From a bacterium (GTDB lineage: Bacteria; JAMCPX01): a DNA stretch of 34,976 nucleotides. The notes beneath the pieces were generated by a model. That model was not told the origin of the DNA, searched no databases, and saw only the letters and a list, made by a program, of their open reading frames with translations. The stretch covers positions 1 through 34,976 of the forward strand of contig JAJYLN010000024.1 in NCBI GenBank assembly GCA_021787665.1, written 5' to 3'. Below are positions 30,198 to 34,976 of this stretch, one piece after another; positions within the stretch are counted from its first letter, which is position 1, and every line of letters begins with the position of its first letter. Both the position numbers and the translations under genes were made by a program.

Positions 30198-30226
30198 ATA
30201 CTACACAGCGTTCTGTGCAAAGTCAA
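30198..30226 (-). promoter_or_regulatory. sigma70-type promoter for panBCD
   Basis: On the minus strand TTGACT (30226-30221), exactly 17 bases, then TAGTAT (30203-30198). It fires away from the lipoprotein gene end and toward panB, about 135 bases upstream of its start codon. Confidence 0.75.
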
Positions 30227-30242
30227 CACTATTTTAAGCGAT

Positions 30243-30268
30243 GCGGGGCGTTGCGAGCAACGCCCCGC
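30243..30268 (-). terminator. Strong hairpin after the lipoprotein gene
   Basis: GCGGGGCGTTG and CAACGCCCCGC form a perfect 11-bp stem with loop CGAG, 19 bases after the stop of the lipoprotein gene. No T tract follows on either strand, so it may need Rho or may act as an mRNA 3' stabiliser. It separates the lipoprotein transcript from the panB promoter. Confidence 0.55.
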
Positions 30269-30286
30269 GAGCGAATACTCAAAATG

Positions 30287-31966
30287 TTACCATACAGGCA
30301 TCGTCGGATTGGTGCCGGTAAGGTAGCTATAGATCCCGTACGCAGCGCCCGCAATAATCTTATTGAGGTTGTACGTGGTCGCCGGCACAAAGCTCTCTGT
30401 CCCAGATGCCGGGCACGATGTTGCAAGGGTACCGTCCGCGGCACCCTGCGGCTCACAGAACTCGAGCATCTGACTCAGATCGACCGAGAGCGCGCCATTG
30501 AACGATGGATCGCCGAATGAGACGTACGGGATCATCGCAGGAATAGTCACAGCGCATCCCGGACAGGTGAAGGAGTACTGCGGAGCTGTAATGCCGTCGC
30601 GCACGATGGCAGTAGTCCCGTCGGTGAAATGGCCGGTGTCGCCGGATCCATAATACCAGGGTAGGCCCGCTGCATTGGCCGGGGCGACCTCCGCCTCTAC
30701 CTGGAACTCGTCTGCAGGGTTCAGCGTCGGGTAGTAGTTCCTCAACGGCTGCGGATTGCTGAACAGCTTGTAGGGATCAGCAGCGATCACGTTGGTCTTG
30801 ATCGCCAGTGAGGGTATCACGGCATCGATGAGCACGTTGAGATCCTTCGGCTTCAACTGCGCCGGATCCTCGGAAGCGAGGTTGCCCCATACCATTCCCA
30901 TAAGCGACTGTACGGCCGGCACGATCTTGTTGCTGACGAAGAAGGGGACTGTGACCGTCCCGTCCGGCGAGACAAACATGCTCGTCCTCTGAGGGTCATG
31001 GGACGTCCATTGCGATACGCAGTTTTTGCCGGAAGCCTCGTCGGTGCAGCCGAACTTGAAAGTGTCCAGACCATCGACGATGCCGTCATCGTTCGCATCG
31101 GTATACGCCAGCACCTTTCGCGGATTCCCACTGTCCTTCACGAGCGCCTCAGGCAGGCCCTGTGCTTCTTGTATGGCGGCCGCCATATCGCTGCCTACCC
31201 TTGAGAAATAGTACGCGCCCGGCTTCGGCGCACGGTCCGTGAATGCGAGAAGGTCCTGACACTGGGCAAGCAGGCCGCCCGCGAACCGTACGGCACCGAG
31301 GGGGTCCTGTTTGAAGTTTGTGATTGCAGGGTTGTTGTAATTCGCGCTCACCCAGCGAATGACGCATGCTGCGTCATAGCTGTGAGCCGAAAGAGCGTCG
31401 ATAGTGGCCATCATGCTGTTGGACATGCTGCCGAGAACTCTCGCTTCTGCCGGCCCCCACTGGGTGCCGAGTGAGACCTTCATATCGATGCTGTTCTGGG
31501 TGCTACTGGCTGCGATTGACAGGTCCGGATGAAATTCGAGCGATAGCGTGGAGAGTGTGAACTCGCAGCTATTCGCTTCCACGACAGGCGTCCTCGATGC
31601 TATGTCGGTCAGGTCAGCAGTCAGTCCACTGAAGCTGTCCGCTATATCGTCGTCCAGCAGTCCGGATATCAGGTTGGTCACGACGGCCGTACCCTGATGG
31701 TCCACGACGTCCTGCATGTCTGCGAGGATGAGACACCACTGTGCGTTGCAGTTGTTCTTATCGAGGCTCAGTGCGGCCTGACATGAGCTTCTCGCTGTTG
31801 AAGGGTCGCTGTTGAGCAATGCATTGCTGCCCTGCTGTAAAAGGCCGAGCACCTTGGAATTCTGAGCTGAAGCGCCGTTGCCCGTATTACTCTGGCCGCA
31901 GCCGCCGATGACGATAGCGGAACCCATGAGTAACCCCGAGAAAAGAAAAAGTATCTTCTTATCCAT
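30287..31966 (-). CDS. Large unknown lipoprotein with a calcium-loop motif
   Basis: A 559-residue protein with a lipoprotein signal (lipobox IGGC, C23). The first part (about 38-85) looks like a TPR-type helical pair with cysteines. Residues 290-301 (DANDDGIVDGLD) form a DxNDDG loop like those of EF-hand, dockerin or thrombospondin type 3 calcium sites. Around it are several cysteines (FGCTDEASGKNC). The C-terminal part has CPGCAVTIP. I do not recognise a family and give no function. The start at 31966 has GGGAGG 8 bases upstream; an ATG two codons earlier is too close to that site. Confidence 0.85.
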   Translation of the reverse strand: MDKKILFLFSGLLMGSAIVIGGCGQSNTGNGASAQNSKVLGLLQQGSNALLNSDPSTARSSCQAALSLDKNNCNAQWCLILADMQDVVDHQGTAVVTNLISGLLDDDIADSFSGLTADLTDIASRTPVVEANSCEFTLSTLSLEFHPDLSIAASSTQNSIDMKVSLGTQWGPAEARVLGSMSNSMMATIDALSAHSYDAACVIRWVSANYNNPAITNFKQDPLGAVRFAGGLLAQCQDLLAFTDRAPKPGAYYFSRVGSDMAAAIQEAQGLPEALVKDSGNPRKVLAYTDANDDGIVDGLDTFKFGCTDEASGKNCVSQWTSHDPQRTSMFVSPDGTVTVPFFVSNKIVPAVQSLMGMVWGNLASEDPAQLKPKDLNVLIDAVIPSLAIKTNVIAADPYKLFSNPQPLRNYYPTLNPADEFQVEAEVAPANAAGLPWYYGSGDTGHFTDGTTAIVRDGITAPQYSFTCPGCAVTIPAMIPYVSFGDPSFNGALSVDLSQMLEFCEPQGAADGTLATSCPASGTESFVPATTYNLNKIIAGAAYGIYSYLTGTNPTMPVW

Positions 31967-32048
31967 ACCCATATCCTCCCTGCACTCACGCATAGCACAG
32001 GAAAGGTAAAAGTCAAGAAAATCGAGCAAAACGTGAAGGAGGGAAACC

Positions 32049-32198
32049 ATGCCTCTTTTTCCCGGAATGATTATGAATATACTCAATAAAGTATGGCTGT
32101 TGTTTACGAAGCGAAGCCAACAACAGACGAACTCATGGAGCTTTTTCCTTGTCGAGGGCTTCGATGAAAAGGCACCGGGAATCTTGTTCACCTGTTGA
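32049..32198 (+). CDS. Possible 49-residue protein before the second GMC module
   Basis: AAGGAGGG, 5 bases, then ATG at 32049 opens a frame of 49 codons ending in TGA at 32196. The product starts with a short hydrophobic segment (FPGMIMNILNKVWLLFT) and continues polar. It is 74 bases before the small GMC subunit start on the same strand. It is not recognised; the strong ribosome site is the main support. Confidence 0.35.
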   Translation: MPLFPGMIMNILNKVWLLFTKRSQQQTNSWSFFLVEGFDEKAPGILFTC

Positions 32199-32272
32199 CA
32201 GGAAAATGAAGGTGTGCGAAACCCATGATATCAGGTGAAAGGATTCTCTTTTATCTGAGGGAGGTTTGGGAC

Positions 32273-32659
32273 ATGTCATACAGAGAGGTCTTCAGGGCCG
32301 TTGCCGTTACCGTTGTACCGCGTGACAACGGATTTCCCACGGGCGCGGCTGATATCGACATGATGGCGGTCTTGCAGGACACGGTGCACGCGTTCGGCAA
32401 AAGGATCATACTCCTGCGCATCTTTTTCCACTTCATCGATGTCCTTCCCGTCGTTACCCTTTTCAGGCCGAGGCGGTTCAGGAACCTCTGCACGGAGGAC
32501 AGAGATGCCTTCCTGCGGAGGCTTGGCGAGAGCAGGTGGGGCATAAACAGGATGATCTTTCTTCTGATCAAGGCCATTATGGTGATGGTTTTCTACAGCT
32601 CTCCGGAGGCGGAGAGACAGATCGGATTGAAGAGCGGGTGTGCAGCGGGGGACCGGTGA
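32273..32659 (+). CDS. Small subunit-like protein of a GMC dehydrogenase (subunit 3 / long-chain alcohol oxidase N-terminal type)
   Basis: A 128-residue helical protein: REVFRAVAVTVVPRDNGFPTGAADIDM corresponds to the gluconate-dehydrogenase subunit 3 opening block, and the end (FLLIKAIMVMVFYSSPEAERQIGL) resembles the segment preceding the flavin domain in long-chain fatty alcohol oxidases, where both parts are one chain. No signal peptide is visible. The ATG at 32273 has GGGAGG 8 bases upstream; a longer start at 32225 has a poorer site. Its stop TGA overlaps the GTG start of the flavoprotein (GTGA), so the two are coupled. Confidence 0.72.
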   Translation: MSYREVFRAVAVTVVPRDNGFPTGAADIDMMAVLQDTVHAFGKRIILLRIFFHFIDVLPVVTLFRPRRFRNLCTEDRDAFLRRLGESRWGINRMIFLLIKAIMVMVFYSSPEAERQIGLKSGCAAGDR

Positions 32660-34149
32660 AGGAGATCAGGGAAAAGGCGGATGTCTGCGTTATTGGCTCC
32701 GGCGCCGGCGGGGCCGTGTGCGCTAAAGAGCTCCAGGAGGCCGGTCTATCCGTCGTCGTTATGGAGCAGGGCGGCGACTTCTCCAGGATCGATCCTGAAG
32801 AAGATCTTATTCAGGGCAGCATCAGGGTCCTGGCAAAGACCAGGGCATTCCGGGGCAATGTCGGCATGGGCAATCCCATGGTCCCCATTGCGTGGGGGAG
32901 CTCCGTGGGCGGGTCCACGGTGCTCAATACCGGGACATCGTGGCGGGTGCCGCAAAAGGTCCTCCGGGCATGGAGAGACGACCATGGACTCGAGGTGTTT
33001 ACCGACGATCATATCTCCAGGCTCTCTGAAAGGGTCGAAAAGTTCACCAGCATAGGACCCGTGTCGGACGACATCATGGGTATGAGCGGTAAGCTCATGC
33101 GGAAAGGGGTTGCCGCGCTCGGCTGGAGTGGCGGTCCGGTCAGGAGGAATGCCAGTGGGTGCAGGGGATGCGGGTCGTGTGTCGTGGGCTGTCCGTACGA
33201 CGCGAAGAAGGCCATGCACCTGAGCTACATCCCCCGGGCGATCGAGCTCGGCGCGAGGCTGCACAAGAAGACTCGCGCCGAAAAGGTGCTCATGCGGCGC
33301 CAGCGGGTAACCGGCGTGGAAGGCATACAGGTTGGCGAGGACGGCAGGAAGTGGAAGGTCACGGTAGAGGCGCGCGTCGTTATCGTCGCCGGCGGAGCCG
33401 TACCGAGCGCCGTGCTCCTGTTGAGGAACGGTATAGCCAACTCCAGCGGCCAGGTCGGGATGAACCTGAGGCTGCACCCGGGAGCGGTGGTTGGCGCGCT
33501 CTTCGACGAAGACGTCGAGTGCTGGAAGGGCGTCACGCAGAGCTACTACTGCGACGAGTTCCTCAGGGAAGGCATCATCATACTGGTCGGTGCGCTGCCT
33601 CCGCCGATCGGGGCGCTCATCGTGCCGGGCACGGGCGCAGCTCACAAGGGCTTCATGGCACGGTACCGGGGCTTTACGGATGCCGGTGCCCTGATCAGCG
33701 ATACGTCGAGTGGACGGGTCAGGGCAGTGGGGCACAACGCCCTGATAACCTATTCGCTTGCCGACACCGATGTCCAAAGGCTGAAGAAGGGGTTTTCCGC
33801 GCTCGTAAAGATCTATTTTGCTGCGGGCGCCCGGTACGTGTTCCCTCTCGTCCAGGGAGGCGCCGCGCTCGAGTCGATACGGCAGGCAGAGGAGTTCATC
33901 GAAAAACATATTGCACGCAACTCCCTGCTTACGGCCAGCCTGCACCCTATGGGTACGGCGCGGATGGGCCGGAACCCGGCGAGCTCGGTCGTGGACATGT
34001 TCCTGGAGTCGCACGATGTGAAGGGGCTTTTCGTGTGCGACGCGAGCGTGTTTCCTACTTCCATTGCGGTGAACCCGCAGGAATCCATCATGACTCTCGC
34101 GACACACGCGTCAGAGCATATCGCGGCCCACATGGAGGACTACTCCTGA
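32656..34149 (+). CDS. Second GMC-family FAD oxidoreductase, long-chain alcohol oxidase-like
   Basis: A 497-residue flavoprotein with GSGAGG (14-19), MEQGGDF, the GSSVGGSTVLNTGTSWRVP block, VIVAGGAVPSAVLLLRNG and a C-terminal HPMGTARMG plus AVNPQESIMTLATHASEHIA. These fit the fatty-alcohol oxidase branch of GMC. Cysteines 169, 172, 175 and 179 followed by proline (GCRGCGSCVVGCP) repeat the ferredoxin-like spacing found in the first GMC protein. The GTG start at 32656 overlaps the upstream stop. The frame is open 40 codons further up but only inside the small-subunit gene. Substrate not known. Confidence 0.9.
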   Translation: MKEIREKADVCVIGSGAGGAVCAKELQEAGLSVVVMEQGGDFSRIDPEEDLIQGSIRVLAKTRAFRGNVGMGNPMVPIAWGSSVGGSTVLNTGTSWRVPQKVLRAWRDDHGLEVFTDDHISRLSERVEKFTSIGPVSDDIMGMSGKLMRKGVAALGWSGGPVRRNASGCRGCGSCVVGCPYDAKKAMHLSYIPRAIELGARLHKKTRAEKVLMRRQRVTGVEGIQVGEDGRKWKVTVEARVVIVAGGAVPSAVLLLRNGIANSSGQVGMNLRLHPGAVVGALFDEDVECWKGVTQSYYCDEFLREGIIILVGALPPPIGALIVPGTGAAHKGFMARYRGFTDAGALISDTSSGRVRAVGHNALITYSLADTDVQRLKKGFSALVKIYFAAGARYVFPLVQGGAALESIRQAEEFIEKHIARNSLLTASLHPMGTARMGRNPASSVVDMFLESHDVKGLFVCDASVFPTSIAVNPQESIMTLATHASEHIAAHMEDYS

Positions 34150-34319
34150 TATGCCGTCGCAACGAATGAGGCAGGAAGATGGTCAGACAGTGGTGATAAA
34201 GCCTCTACTGCTTTTTCCTGTTCTGCCATATACGCCGGGAAGAAGTAGAGAGGGAGAAGGGTTTCGGGAGGCTTGCGATTACACTATAGCTGAAACGATG
34301 TCCTGTACCCTGCACCCGT

Positions 34320-34610
34320 TCAATAGATGGCGTAATATCTCGTTTTTCGGTGCTTCTTTTTATCGAGCTTCTTCATGAGCCCGCGCCGGTCATAGCTGAG
34401 ACGTCTGTCATAACCCGTTCTTTTATCGATGCCTGTCCTTCGTTCGGTGTCCTGGCGCCGGTCGGTGCCGGATCTTCTGTCGGAGGCAACTGCAACGGTT
34501 GCAACCCTCCTCCCGGAACCAGTTCTCCGATCGCTGCCGGAGCGCCTTTCAGGACTTGATCGCCTGTCCCTTTCTGATCTTTTTTTATCTCTCGGTGATT
34601 TCGATACCAT
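34320..34610 (-). CDS. Arg/Asp-repeat small basic protein
   Basis: A 96-residue protein built of degenerate repeats of about seven residues around a DRR core: ERRSGSDRR, SDRRSGTDRR, ERRTGIDKR, YDRRLSYDRRG. The ends are lysine-rich. Such RRxGxDRR strings occur in short proteins and linkers of gamma/delta-proteobacteria and Nitrospirae of unknown role. It is very basic, so nucleic-acid or membrane binding is possible. AAGGAGG 5 bases before the ATG makes it a real gene. It is convergent with the second GMC gene. Confidence 0.75.
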   Translation of the reverse strand: MVSKSPRDKKRSERDRRSSPERRSGSDRRTGSGRRVATVAVASDRRSGTDRRQDTERRTGIDKRTGYDRRLSYDRRGLMKKLDKKKHRKTRYYAIY

Positions 34611-34835
34611 AAGTTCCTCCTTGCTCAGGGCAATAGTACATAACCGCAGAAACAGTCAACCGTCTGCTGTGCGGGGTCCCGGTAATATCCTGAAATACTA
34701 CAGAAAGTGGATCAGGTACCGTATTCCTCCGATGGAGATCGATGTCGTTATTCCTCTGAAGTCCGCGCTACTGCCGATGGGCGAGATGCCCCTGAATACG
34801 GGTGAGCATACGCTCCTTGCCTGCGCCTGACCTGC
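34611..34835. other. Non-coding stretch without recognised features
   Basis: About 225 bases upstream of the repeat protein. Frames on both strands are short or shadow the neighbours, with no ribosome site or family likeness. The leftward promoter of the repeat protein should lie here, but I see no strong hexamer pair. Confidence 0.4.
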
Positions 34836-34976
34836 TCATCCGACTAATTTTAAGAAAGAGTCCTTGACGTCCCTGAACTGCTTCTTTATCGTGTCGGAGG
34901 CAGAGCGGGGCATGTCCTTTTTCAGCACGATCTCACCCAGTATCTGCTTCAACTGGGGGATCTTCTTCCATGTCGC
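34836..34976 (-). CDS. 3' end of an unidentified gene, cut by window edge
   Basis: On the minus strand an open frame enters from the right edge and stops with TGA at 34838-34836. The 46 visible residues are helical and lysine-rich (TWKKIPQLKQILGEIVLKK, SDTIKKQFRDVKDSFLKLVG). I do not recognise a family from this fragment. Confidence 0.6.
   Translation of the reverse strand, partial: ATWKKIPQLKQILGEIVLKKDMPRSASDTIKKQFRDVKDSFLKLVG

Noticed and set aside
32746-34107. A 453-codon minus-strand frame opposite the second GMC gene
   Set aside because: Shadow frame with His/Arg/Pro-rich composition and no start signal.
34151-34378. 75-codon frame directly after the second GMC stop
   Set aside because: No ribosome site, no family likeness, and it overlaps the 3' end of the well-supported repeat protein gene on the other strand.
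34429-34830. 133-codon plus-strand frame at the right end
   Set aside because: First half is antisense to the DRR-repeat gene and the rest has no recognisable features.
1-34976. CRISPR arrays, prophage or integrative element ends
   Set aside because: No regularly spaced direct repeats, integrase, phage structural genes or long terminal repeats were seen.

Overview
The window comes from a GC-rich (mostly 55-60 percent by eye) Gram-negative chromosome. Kdo genes (kdsA, kdsD) point to lipopolysaccharide. LL-diaminopimelate aminotransferase, a bare sufCBD cluster, PATAN/DUF4388 and FHA/kinase signalling, a multiheme c-type cytochrome and many lipoproteins suggest a Nitrospirota- or Desulfobacterota-like, probably anaerobic or respiratory-flexible organism. 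No rRNA or species marker is present, so this placement is inference.

Layout. 1-353: remnant of an IS110-type transposase beside tRNA-Cys and tRNA-Gly. 427-3346: divergent nadB and dapL. 3356-8554: a six-gene leftward run (ArsA-HSP20 ATPase, small unknown protein, PATAN/J-like/TPR protein, peptide deformylase, Ser/Thr kinase, FHA protein) that looks like a signalling operon. 8643-10940: a LivJ-type binding lipoprotein divergent from a REC-GGDEF diguanylate cyclase. 11153-12950: overlapping kdsA-kdsD behind a near-consensus promoter. 12981-15817: Bcp peroxiredoxin, CobO, a decayed hicAB toxin-antitoxin pair and a TIM-barrel amidohydrolase. 15946-19246: sufC-sufB-sufD, leftward.

20449-26508 is the most interesting stretch: a rightward operon of an SDR epimerase, a PlsC-type acyltransferase, a GMC flavin oxidoreductase, a Tat-type gluconate-dehydrogenase-subunit-3-like protein, a lipoprotein cytochrome with six CXXCH sites plus one CX3CH, and a TPR protein. 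A paralogue of that TPR protein lies on the other flank (19319-20215). A second split GMC module (small subunit plus flavoprotein, start and stop overlapping) lies at 32273-34149. Both flavoproteins carry a CxxCxxCxxxC ferredoxin-like motif. I infer a periplasmic or membrane-bound oxidation of a hydrophobic alcohol or lipid that passes electrons to cytochrome c.

26800-28002 is an O-antigen-ligase-like membrane protein. 28010-30226 is panB-panC-panD, led by a clear sigma70 promoter and a structured leader that ends in an intrinsic terminator whose 3' arm contains the panB Shine-Dalgarno sequence. 30287-31966 is a large unknown lipoprotein. The right end holds an Arg/Asp-repeat small protein and the 3' end of an unidentified gene.
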